IMG/VR virus record: IMGVR_UViG_3300017751_000073
Span: 1 to 36,360 of that record
Reading direction: 5' to 3' (one strand)
Source of the DNA: a virus
DNA: 36,360 nucleotides
Numbering within the stretch: position 1 is the stretch's first letter; each line of letters begins with the position of its first letter. The notes under the pieces were generated by a model that had not been told where the DNA came from, did not search any database, and saw only the letters and a list, made by a program, of their open reading frames with translations. This document shows, in pieces, positions 30,330 through 36,360 of this stretch. The position numbers and the translations under genes are program-made.

Positions 30330-31596
30330 TAGCTCTTCTATATAAGTACTTATTTATATTTAAACACTCATCTCTTGTTTTTGCCTCACTGTAAAGTATC
30401 ACGTCCTTTAATTCTGCATTTTCCATATAAGTACTACTATACTTTAAAGAGTCACTTACATGAGCAGCACCCATAAGCCACATGTGTCTCATTGACCAAG
30501 TAGAATTATCACAAATATTAATAACTGCTACAGGCTCGTTTCCTAAATGAACAAAAACTTTACCTTCAGATTGATTGTTTACAAAAGTTATAGGAGTAAA
30601 TTCATTATTAATTATTTCCCCTGCGTTTAAAATATTCCCGTTTTCATGTTTTGCAACGTTTTCTTCTGTAACGGCTAAGATACTAGGTTGGCCTTGACCT
30701 GAAGTTGTCATAAAAATTTGATTAGGATATGAAGAGTGGTCTTGACCACAAAGCTGTAGCCTTACAAAAGGGAAGCCTGTGTTAGTATTATAAGTTCCAC
30801 CTTCAATTATTTTAGCTGTACTAAAGAAAGTAGAAAGCCCATTAGTTAAATCTCTTTTAATCAACATGGAAATAGTCCAATCAGTTCCACCAAAACTTAC
30901 ATCTTTAATTTCTAAAGTTGCAGCGTGATTAAACTGACCATACGCAGGCTCAAAAATAAAAGAATCTGAAACAGTTGAATAAGCTGTAAATACTTCATCG
31001 TCTTCTAAAGTAGAACTCTTTATAGATGTAAAGCCTGTCTTGCTGCCTGAGTGCATGTCCCATGTGACTCCATGAGTAACGCTTAAAGTTACACCATTAC
31101 TAGAATCGTAAAAAGCATATAGGTTTGAAGAATCCAATGTTATTGAGCCACTAGAACCAATAACAACAGAGGGTACGAGCATTTCAAATTCTATTTTACA
31201 ACCATAACTTGAGTCATTACCAAACTTTTGTATTCTTCCAATATCTATCGAGTCTTTTATAAGTATATAACTTCCATCCCTTTGCGCCATAAGTTCAGAA
31301 AGCCAAGAATCAAACAGGCTTAAACAATGGTCGTAAAGTTCAGCTTGATTATCTAATTTTGTTAATTCTTGCTTGAGTATAAACGCAACAATCTCAAACT
31401 TTTCCATACCCCTGTTTACATTCTCTATTGATGAGTTTGGTATTTCAGTAATAATAGTAGGGTAGTTTATATTTTTAAGACTATTTATTTCTGATTCATA
31501 CAAAACGTGATGAGAATTTAAATCATCAACATTATTTTGCGCAGCCCCAAAAGAGTCTGTTAGGTTTTTTAAAGTTTTATAATTAGAGTAACTCAT
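30322..31596 (-). CDS. Tail terminator-like protein fused to a LamG/ConA-like domain
   Basis: This is a 424-residue protein. Residues about 40-150 read like a tail terminator of Bacteroidota siphophages (FEIVAFILKQELTKL, YDHCLSLFDSWLSEL, YGCKIEFEMLVPS). From about 155 on, the sequence is a beta sandwich of LamG/concanavalin A type (SSNLYAFYDSSNGVT, ATLEIKDVSFGGTDWTISML, MENAELKDVILYSEAKTRDE). It probably displays a carbohydrate-binding domain at the head-tail junction. Start is 4 bases after the -1-frame end of the chaperone gene. Confidence 0.68.
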   Translation of the reverse strand: MSYSNYKTLKNLTDSFGAAQNNVDDLNSHHVLYESEINSLKNINYPTIITEIPNSSIENVNRGMEKFEIVAFILKQELTKLDNQAELYDHCLSLFDSWLSELMAQRDGSYILIKDSIDIGRIQKFGNDSSYGCKIEFEMLVPSVVIGSSGSITLDSSNLYAFYDSSNGVTLSVTHGVTWDMHSGSKTGFTSIKSSTLEDDEVFTAYSTVSDSFIFEPAYGQFNHAATLEIKDVSFGGTDWTISMLIKRDLTNGLSTFFSTAKIIEGGTYNTNTGFPFVRLQLCGQDHSSYPNQIFMTTSGQGQPSILAVTEENVAKHENGNILNAGEIINNEFTPITFVNNQSEGKVFVHLGNEPVAVINICDNSTWSMRHMWLMGAAHVSDSLKYSSTYMENAELKDVILYSEAKTRDECLNINKYLYRRANG

Positions 31597-31600
31597 TGTG

Positions 31601-32433
31601 TTATTTTTTTTCGTGTCTTAATTCTTGAATCTGACATTCGTAATTACTTCTAGCCGACAAAAACGCAAGATATGTAATAACTTCTCCCGTATTTGTGAGT
31701 AAAACACTATTAATCGGAGTTTCGTTAGGGTTATTAAATAACTTAGATTCTGCCATTTCATATACCGTCTTAAGCCAACCAAATTGTAAAAAATTCTTTT
31801 CATAAACGGCATTTTCTGAACTCTTTCCTCGTTTACATGGTTTAGGTACGCTACGCTGTAAATCTGAAACTTTTTGAGCAAAAAAAAACTAAAGTTCGCG
31901 CCAATAGTCATTGGTATGCCTTCAAACTTAACAGCTAACTTGTCTCTTTCTTTTTGATTCCACTCTTTCCCATTGTCAACTTGATGAGCTAGTTGATGCG
32001 CTAAATATATGACAGAGTTTTTATCTGTATATTTTGAGTTCATTTCAGCTTGAAGGGCTTCAACGTATTGACCAAATTTAGTTTGCAGTCTTAAATTTTC
32101 AGGAATTTTATATGTAACACCTTCAAATTCAAAAGACTTCATTTCTTCAGGTTTATAATTTTTTTCTAAAAACTTTAATTTGCTTACATAATCTTTAACA
32201 AACCCAATATCTAAAGCGTAAACCTCTTCCTCTGTTAATCCTGAAAAAGATTTACATATTTCAAAGTTTAGTGTAACTTCAGCGATAGAAGCTTTAGAAA
32301 GAGCTTCTTCTGATTCATCTAAATTTTCAAGAGCTTCATTAAAATCACATACAGCTTTGTTGTAATTAGAAAATGTAGCAAGAGTTACATCTTCCCAAGA
32401 CTCAGGTATTTGTATTCCTTTTAATTTTTTCAT
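31601..32433 (-). CDS. Tail assembly chaperone-like protein, made by -1 frameshift (or disrupted by an indel)
   Basis: From ATG 32433 the zero frame gives 184 residues to a T9 run, e.g. ESWEDVTLATFSNYNKAV near the start and FEFEGVTYKIPENLRL in the middle, then continues 87 more codons to a stop at 31618. Those 87 residues (LLKKFQIYSV onward) look like a shadow frame, rich in Leu/Ile/Arg. Slipping back one base in the run gives AQKVSDLQRSVPKPCKRG, FLQFGWLKTVYEMAESKLFN, INSVLLTNTGEVITYLAF and a stop at 31601, 4 bases before the next ATG: a 277-residue product with natural composition. Chaperones of the G/GT type use such shifts. An assembly error in the homopolymer is the alternative. Confidence 0.68.
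31880..31888 (-). other. T9 slippery site in the chaperone gene
   Basis: On the minus strand nine T follow AG and precede GCTC. In the zero frame they read as (AG)T TTT TTT TT(G), so the canonical slippery heptamer T TTT TTT is in the correct phase for a -1 slip. RNA polymerase slippage on the same run would have a similar effect. Confidence 0.7.
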
Positions 32434-32442
32434 ATTCTTTGT

Positions 32443-33909
32443 TTATCTAAATGCAGTTATTCGTTTTCCTTTTCCGTATAAGTCTAAAGCAATTTGCAAA
32501 CAATCAACCATGTCATCATGTCGAGCATTAGGAAATTGAGCGCATTGTGCTAAAAAGTTATCATTCCACTTTCCCTCAATTAAAGTTACTCTTTTTGCTT
32601 CGATAACACTTACAATGTCAGAAACTCTTGCAACTTTATCTTTCGAGGGTGGTTTTGATTCGATTATATTTAATCTTGTGTTTCTTCTTAAAGTTTGAAC
32701 TATAGACTTACCGCTAGCTTTTGGTTCTACATATATTTTAGAACGCCTGTTATATCCATTTCTTTCACAAAACGTATATATATATTTAATTAATTCAGGA
32801 AACTCTAAGTATTTTTCTTCTACAGCTCTTATGTAATATTCTCCTTCGTACTCTGAATAACATAAAAGAGCTGAAGGGTCATTGTTTTCTTTCGATGTAT
32901 AAGCGGGGTCTATTACAAAATTCCACGTCATATACTGATAATTTTCAGGAAGCCTTTTTTCTACATTAAACCACTCCTTTTTAATTACACCTCCATCCGC
33001 AGGCGCAGGAACTTGTTGTAACTGACCTGCATATTCATAACTACCTAATTGATACTTGTAGTCTTGTAGTATTTTTCTTGAAAACCTTGTATCCCAAAAC
33101 AAGTCGTTTTTATAGAATTTAAGGAGTCCTTTAGGACTCAAAGCTTTTGAGTTCTCAGCAGGTATGCAAACGTGCTTGTAAGAGTCAGGATTATTTCTTA
33201 AAAGGTATCCACTTAAGTCATCCTCGTGAAGTCTTTGCATAATAATTATACGAACACCTGTTCTTGGGTTGTCTAAACGAGAGTAAAGCGTAGTGTTATA
33301 CCAATCATTTGCGTGAGTCCTTTCTGCTTGAGATGCAGCTTGTTTTGGAGATATAGGGTCATCAACTATTATTATAGATGCACCCGCCCCCGTAACAGTA
33401 CCTCCGACAGATGTTGCTCTTCGATTTCCTGTGTGGTCATTAACGTAGTGGTGTTTAGTGTTTTGGTCAGCTTTAATTTTAAATAAATCTCCCCAATTAC
33501 TTTGAAACCACTCACTTTGTATAACATCTCTTGACTTAGCACTATGCTCAACACTTAATGAAGCCGAGTATGATGCTGTTATGAATCTCATTTTAGGGTC
33601 TTTAATCCAACACCAAACAGGAAACAAAATTGTGCACATAAGAGATTTAGATGCACGAAAGGGTACATTAATAATTAAATCCTTTGTTTTAGGTTTATCT
33701 TCTATTATTCTTTCAGCTTCTTTCTGCAATAATTGACATATATATTTATGATGCCAATTAATATCTAATTCCACTGCAGGTTCAACAACCTTAAACGCTT
33801 CTTTAAAAAACTCAAAGTAAGACATCTCACAAAGCTTGCGTTTTAAAGCATCCTTCATGGAGTTGCTTAGTTGCTCATGCTCAACAGTATCATTAGACTT
33901 TTTGCCCAT
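32443..33909 (-). CDS. terL: Terminase large subunit
   Basis: This 488-residue protein has both terminase halves. ATPase: Walker A-like VPFRASKS (82-89), Walker B IIIVDDP (179-185), and the motif IIIMQRLHEDDLSG (221-234). Nuclease (RNase H fold): D334 in FVIDPAYT, E395 in YVEPKASGKS, and the D465/D466 pair in ARHDDMVD. It packages DNA into the prohead and cuts concatemers. It follows a 94-aa gene with one base between them, and precedes the chaperone gene by 9 bases. Confidence 0.93.
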   Translation of the reverse strand: MGKKSNDTVEHEQLSNSMKDALKRKLCEMSYFEFFKEAFKVVEPAVELDINWHHKYICQLLQKEAERIIEDKPKTKDLIINVPFRASKSLMCTILFPVWCWIKDPKMRFITASYSASLSVEHSAKSRDVIQSEWFQSNWGDLFKIKADQNTKHHYVNDHTGNRRATSVGGTVTGAGASIIIVDDPISPKQAASQAERTHANDWYNTTLYSRLDNPRTGVRIIIMQRLHEDDLSGYLLRNNPDSYKHVCIPAENSKALSPKGLLKFYKNDLFWDTRFSRKILQDYKYQLGSYEYAGQLQQVPAPADGGVIKKEWFNVEKRLPENYQYMTWNFVIDPAYTSKENNDPSALLCYSEYEGEYYIRAVEEKYLEFPELIKYIYTFCERNGYNRRSKIYVEPKASGKSIVQTLRRNTRLNIIESKPPSKDKVARVSDIVSVIEAKRVTLIEGKWNDNFLAQCAQFPNARHDDMVDCLQIALDLYGKGKRITAFR

Positions 33910-33910
33910 T

Positions 33911-34195
33911 TTAGTTAGAAGCTTGTATTGAGAATATTTTACCTGATGATGTGTGCGTTATATTTAATAATGCCTTAACTTTCCCTTTCGGAGCAACATA
34001 AGTAAATGTAAATCCGTCAACTAGATTAGCTAAATCACATAAACTATTTACATCATCTCTTAAATCCCCAATAACATCTTCAATATCAGGCTCTCTACCT
34101 ACAATTCCATCAGATGAAACCAAAGCAGGTTTAGTTCCTATAGCTTTTGAGTAAGTACTGTCTGTTGCTTTATCTCTTTTTGTAACTACTGCCAT
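33911..34195 (-). CDS. Small protein between the terminase subunit genes
   Basis: This 94-residue protein has a polar N-terminus, an acidic helix with DIEDVIGDLRDDVNSLCDL, and a beta-rich end. Two bases from the small terminase gene and one base from the large one, it is certainly cotranscribed with them. Packaging accessory or head-fibre-like roles are possible. No family recognised. Confidence 0.62.
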   Translation of the reverse strand: MAVVTKRDKATDSTYSKAIGTKPALVSSDGIVGREPDIEDVIGDLRDDVNSLCDLANLVDGFTFTYVAPKGKVKALLNITHTSSGKIFSIQASN

Positions 34196-34197
34196 AA

Positions 34198-34560
34198 TTA
34201 TAAGTCTTCAAATTCTACATCCTCAACACTTTCATCAGATTCCCCTAACATTTTTTTAAGGTCACTAGCCGTAGTGTCTTGGCTTAAGTTAATTTCTATT
34301 TTATGTGTTTGTTCTTCATTTATTTGTGCCGCAAGTAATTTTGGCGTCACATAAGGTAACAATTTTACTATGCAATCTATATAATCTTTAGCGCTTTTCT
34401 CTCTAACCTCAGCTAAAGCGCTTTTTATTTCTAAAGTACTTCCTTTTAAAGCAAAAGCTAATGTTTCTCTAGTTACTTTAGTTATTTTATTAGGCTCTCC
34501 TTTCTTTCTTCCGTTAGGATTACCACTTTCTCCTTGTTTAAATTTTCTGCTTTTAGCCAT
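34198..34560 (-). CDS. Terminase small subunit-like protein (DUF5681-type start)
   Basis: This 120-residue protein begins FKQGESGNPNGRKKGEPNK (7-25), the GNPNGRKKG-type signature (DUF5681) seen at the start of many small terminase-like phage proteins. The centre is helical, the last 30 residues are acidic. It lies two genes upstream of the large terminase and would recognise the packaging site. Its ATG overlaps the upstream stop by one base (TAATG). Confidence 0.78.
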   Translation of the reverse strand: MAKSRKFKQGESGNPNGRKKGEPNKITKVTRETLAFALKGSTLEIKSALAEVREKSAKDYIDCIVKLLPYVTPKLLAAQINEEQTHKIEINLSQDTTASDLKKMLGESDESVEDVEFEDL

Positions 34561-34718
34561 TAATAACTTTTTTTCTTCTTTTTAGCTTTAGCTTTTATAG
34601 TTGGTTTAGGTTTTGTGTGATCCCAGCCTTTCTTTTTTAATTCTAAATGTTCTTTATTGGTCTTAGCTACCTTTACTTGACCTGACTTGCTGTACATTTT
34701 GTGTGGTTTAAACGCCAT
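34560..34718 (-). CDS. Small basic protein, 52 aa
   Basis: The ATG at 34718 opens a 52-residue frame ending with TAA at 34560-34562, linked by TAATG to the small terminase gene. The core MYSKSGQVKVAKTNKEHLEL and KKGW resembles tiny proteins next to terminase genes in other phages; the C-terminus is a poly-Lys tract. Function unknown; DNA contact is likely from its charge. Confidence 0.65.
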   Translation of the reverse strand: MAFKPHKMYSKSGQVKVAKTNKEHLELKKKGWDHTKPKPTIKAKAKKKKKSY

Positions 34719-34720
34719 AA

Positions 34721-34999
34721 CTATTTTTTTCCTCTATTTCTAGCTCTATTCTTAGAAGCTTTTTCTTTTACCAATTTACCTTTTTTCGTATGTGACATGT
34801 CCATACCATCTTTATTACCATAAGTCCCTGCTTTTCTGTTGGCTTTATTTAATTCTGAACGATATTTCTTAGCTTTAGCTGTTTTATTGTATTTTTTCTG
34901 ATAATCAGCCTTTTTCTTTTTTGCTTTAGGGTTTGATGCGTAATATTTCGCACTCTTACTTTTTCCTGTACTTTTGCCTGCTAATGTATTTCGCGCCAT
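34721..34999 (-). CDS. Very basic conserved phage protein, first gene of the late operon
   Basis: This 92-residue protein is about 40 percent Lys/Arg. Its pattern STGKSKSAKYYASNPKAKKK, KYNKTAKAKKYRSELNKANR and GNKDGMDMSH matches a family of small phage proteins beside terminase genes that I recall as uncharacterised (a role in packaging or DNA condensation is often assumed). It is first in the leftward operon, 12 bases after the expected transcription start. Confidence 0.72.
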   Translation of the reverse strand: MARNTLAGKSTGKSKSAKYYASNPKAKKKKADYQKKYNKTAKAKKYRSELNKANRKAGTYGNKDGMDMSHTKKGKLVKEKASKNRARNRGKK

Positions 35000-35016
35000 A
35001 ATATTTCATTTAATTG

Positions 35017-35024
35017 CAAATGTA
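35017..35024 (-). promoter_or_regulatory. Late promoter -7 box
   Basis: Minus-strand TACATTTG (exact TAnnTTTG) lies 17 bases before the first late ATG at 34999. The -33 element at 19-20 bases is poor (CAAG at 35045-35048), and those bases overlap the -33 of the opposing early promoter, so a phage activator may be needed. Confidence 0.55.
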
Positions 35025-35045
35025 ATAAAAAAAATCGTAAAATCC

Positions 35046-35076
35046 TTGACTTTATACATTTTATTTTATACCTTCG
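35046..35076 (+). promoter_or_regulatory. Early promoter 1
   Basis: TTG (35046-35048), 20 bases, TACCTTCG (35069-35076), one mismatch to TAnnTTTG. It would transcribe through the three dyad repeats toward the gene at 35572. Confidence 0.55.
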
Positions 35077-35257
35077 CTTGCAGTTAATTGCGTAGTGAAT
35101 ACGAAGCTATCTAAAAACAAAGGCGCACTGTATTCTTTTCCCAAATCACCTCTGACAATACCCCCTTATTATTTCTGCGTACACCTACCCACCTCAACAC
35201 TTTGGAAGCTTTTACAATTTATGTGTGGTTTACAATAACTATTCCCCACATATCGAC

Positions 35258-35278
35258 GGTTCTATATATATAAGAACC
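35258..35278. repeat. AT-rich inverted repeat
   Basis: GGTTCT (35258-35263) and AGAACC (35273-35278) flank ATATATATA. The right part (ATATATAAGAA, CTA) recurs near 35381. Could be an unwinding or binding element. Confidence 0.6.
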
Positions 35279-35298
35279 TATATAACTACATGGAGAAT

Positions 35299-35319
35299 GG
35301 TATGCAGTGCATAACAAAC
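35299..35319. repeat. Dyad repeat 1: TATGCAGTGCATAACAAA
   Basis: TATGC-AGT-GCATA (35301-35313) has dyad symmetry and is followed by ACAAAC. With its GG prefix it matches copies at 35360 and 35428. Typical of operators or iterons. Confidence 0.8.
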
Positions 35320-35359
35320 ATATAGACTTATCAACATATGTGATAGTGAGCATATAGAT

Positions 35360-35380
35360 AGTATGCAAAGCATAACAAAC
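35360..35380. repeat. Dyad repeat 2: TATGCAAAGCATAACAAA
   Basis: TATGC-AAA-GCATA (35362-35374) followed by ACAAAC. Its centre is 61 bases from copy 1 and 68 from copy 3. Confidence 0.8.
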
Positions 35381-35427
35381 ATATATAAGAATCTACATAG
35401 GTAGTTTATCAGATAGTACAGTATAAT

Positions 35428-35449
35428 GGTATGCGGTGCATAACAAAAA
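35428..35449. repeat. Dyad repeat 3: TATGCGGTGCATAACAAA
   Basis: TATGC-GGT-GCATA (35430-35442) followed by ACAAAAA. Copies 1 and 3 also share AATGG before the dyad. It ends about 37 bases before the -33 of early promoter 2. Confidence 0.8.
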
Positions 35450-35485
35450 AAAACCTGTAAAATATAGCAAAGTTATTGCAATTTA

Positions 35486-35517
35486 TTTGCTTGGTTTGTT
35501 GAAAAGTAGTATATTAG
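35486..35517 (+). promoter_or_regulatory. Early promoter 2
   Basis: TTTG (35486-35489), 20 bases, TATATTAG (35510-35517), one mismatch to TAnnTTTG. The leader to the ATG at 35572 is about 50 bases and ends AAAAACAAAACA. Confidence 0.6.
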
Positions 35518-35571
35518 CATAAGCGAATGAGGAAAAGGATTTCCAACAAAGCACATTAAAAAAACAAAACA

Positions 35572-35838
35572 ATGTTATTAACAACAACAGCAACAACAAA
35601 GCAAGAATTAATAGAGGAGGTAAGAAACTGCAAAACATATTTCCAAGCCTTCAAGATATTAATTCAAATTGAAAACGATTATAATTTAAAATCATCTTTA
35701 GGAGTTGACTTTGATAATATTAAAACTGCTTTAGTTAATACCTTCAATTTAGATGAAGGCTTCGACTTTCCGTCGTCTTATGTTGGTAAAGGTTGTCTAA
35801 TAAATTACGCAACAATATGTAGAAAACTAAAAATATAA
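35572..35838 (+). CDS. First early gene, function unknown
   Basis: This 88-residue protein starts with a Thr-rich stretch (LLTTTATTKQ) and continues with helices (ELIEEVRNCKTYFQAFKILIQIEN). No motif or membrane segment recognised. It is the first gene downstream of both early promoters and has the phage's A-rich leader, so it is probably made at once after infection and may act on the host. Confidence 0.65.
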   Translation: MLLTTTATTKQELIEEVRNCKTYFQAFKILIQIENDYNLKSSLGVDFDNIKTALVNTFNLDEGFDFPSSYVGKGCLINYATICRKLKI

Positions 35839-35844
35839 AACTAA

Positions 35845-35868
35845 ATAAGGGGAAGCTGAAAACCTTAT
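35845..35868 (+). promoter_or_regulatory. Small hairpin between the two first early genes
   Basis: ATAAGG (35845-35850) pairs with CCTTAT (35863-35868). A T6 tract comes only 12 bases later, so it is a poor terminator; it may tune expression of the second gene. Confidence 0.35.
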
Positions 35869-35898
35869 AGAGTAGGCATATTTTTTAAACAAAACAAA

Positions 35899-36360
35899 AT
35901 GAAGAATCTAACTTTAAATTTAACGCAAGAACAAATTTTAGAAGCAATCGCAAATTTAGACGCGAAACAAAAAAGCAAGTTATTTGCACAAACAAAAAAT
36001 GATGCTGACAAGTTCAAGGAGAAAGAGAAAGCAACAGAGCAAAAAATAAAATCTTTCTTAACTGAGACTATTGAAAGCGCAATAGATAACGCGCGCGAAG
36101 TTCTAAAAGATAAATTCGAGTGTAACGAATGGGTCGAAACTTGTATTGACAGCACAAAACAATACATTGCAATAGGTATAAATTTGAATCCAAAAGTAGA
36201 AACGAACAAAGCAGACAAGAAATTTAAAACCTTTGTTAGTTTTAGAACGATAGGTGAAACAAGCACGAAAGCAGATAAAGCACAAAGCAAAGATATTGCT
36301 AAAAGTGTAAAGATTTCAAGCTATGAAAAACAGAAAGCCCACGAGAGAGCAACAAAGTAA
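35899..36360 (+). CDS. Second early gene, coiled-coil protein, function unknown
   Basis: This 153-residue protein is complete here, ending with TAA at the last base. The first 60 residues are charged and helical (LTQEQILEAIANLDAKQ, then Lys/Glu-rich), probably a coiled coil; the middle (about 70-105) has beta strands (YIAIGINLNPKVE); the last 40 residues are Lys/Ser-rich and duplicated at the start of the window. The leader is AAACAAAACAAA. Directly after it, on the circular map, comes an intrinsic terminator. No family recognised. Confidence 0.68.
   Translation: MKNLTLNLTQEQILEAIANLDAKQKSKLFAQTKNDADKFKEKEKATEQKIKSFLTETIESAIDNAREVLKDKFECNEWVETCIDSTKQYIAIGINLNPKVETNKADKKFKTFVSFRTIGETSTKADKAQSKDIAKSVKISSYEKQKAHERATK
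36238..36360. repeat. Terminal direct repeat, right copy
   Basis: Identical to positions 1-123; see there. Joining the two copies gives an uninterrupted gene and places the terminator at 131-157 directly behind it. Confidence 0.95.

Larger units (their letters stand above)
35000..35571. other. Control region between the two arms, possible origin
   Basis: No gene fits in these 572 bases. Contents: a minus-strand late promoter box (35017-35024), a plus-strand promoter (35046-35076), an inverted repeat (35258-35278), three dyad repeats (35299-35449), two related TATATAAGAA tracts (near 35267 and 35381), and a second plus-strand promoter (35486-35517). High AT content and repeats would suit a replication origin, but no clear DnaA box (TTATCCACA) was found; TTATCAACA near 35328 is the nearest. 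Confidence 0.6.

Noticed and set aside
33372-33554. 60-codon minus-strand frame inside the large terminase gene
   Set aside because: Alternative frame of a well-supported gene.
35327-35335. TTATCAACA as a DnaA box
   Set aside because: It differs from TTATCCACA at a conserved position and stands alone; not enough to call a box.
35299-35449. CRISPR-like array from the three dyads
   Set aside because: Only three units, short and palindromic, with unequal and partly similar spacers; operator or iteron is a better reading.
35865-36290. 141-codon frame on the minus strand
   Set aside because: It is antisense to the second early gene, rich in Phe/Cys/Ser as shadow frames are, and has no leader.

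Overview
The window is a complete, AT-rich genome of a tailed phage, almost certainly a strictly lytic siphovirus infecting a (probably marine) member of the Bacteroidota. The first 123 bases are repeated exactly at the end (36238-36360), inside a gene, so the sequence is best read as a circular or circularly permuted map of about 36,237 bp. Evidence for the host: promoters match the Bacteroidota form (TTG/TTTG, 19-20 bases, TAnnTTTG); many genes start behind A-rich leaders with no Shine-Dalgarno sequence; and the SSB-like protein is of the DUF3127 type. No integrase, CI-like repressor, tRNA, CRISPR array, insertion sequence or DNA polymerase was seen.

Layout. (1) A 572-bp control region (35000-35571) carries divergent promoters, three near-identical dyad repeats and AT-rich inverted repeats. 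(2) The rightward (early/middle) arm runs 35572-36360, then 1-11449. It starts with two small unknown genes and an intrinsic terminator, then a membrane peptide, a 556-aa conserved phage protein and an M20-type metallopeptidase with zinc-ribbon-like cysteines. After several small genes comes a DNA metabolism block: Rad52/Sak3-like annealing protein, flap-type 5'-3' exonuclease, DUF3127 SSB, stand-alone DnaA domain IV protein, replication initiator with a Phg_2220_C-like domain, DnaB-type helicase, T7 endonuclease I-like resolvase and a metallophosphoesterase. (3) The leftward (late) arm runs 34999 to 11428: small terminase, large terminase, tail assembly chaperone, tail terminator fused to a LamG-like domain, HK97-gp10-like protein, tail proteins including one of 1911 aa, tape measure, ClpP-like protease/scaffold, major capsid protein, two paralogous tube-like proteins, portal, head-tail connector, appendage protein, small basic proteins, and a probable lysis group. 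The arms converge at about 11430-11460.

How it works together (inference). Early transcription leaves the control region rightward. Internal promoters at about 4690, 6060, 10605 and 10695 drive the recombination/replication genes and the phosphoesterase. The late operon starts at about 35010 and reads leftward, with an intrinsic terminator just after the capsid gene and further -10/-7-like boxes before the protease and portal genes. The head genes lie after the tail genes, an unusual order.

Most interesting points: a T9 slippery run that switches the tail chaperone into a clearly better coding frame; a promoter-terminator-promoter nest at 10579-10706 that may make a short structured RNA; nine copies of CACACTCA, all on one strand, within 3.1 kb and in all three reading phases; three TATGC-N3-GCATAACAAA dyads in the control region; and a DUF5675 protein whose conserved His and Gly-Cys-Ile resemble the L,D-transpeptidase active site, in a genome with no recognisable endolysin. 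Four genes shorter than 60 codons were found by reading the gaps (9577-9726, 11696-11875, 13728-13907, 34560-34718).
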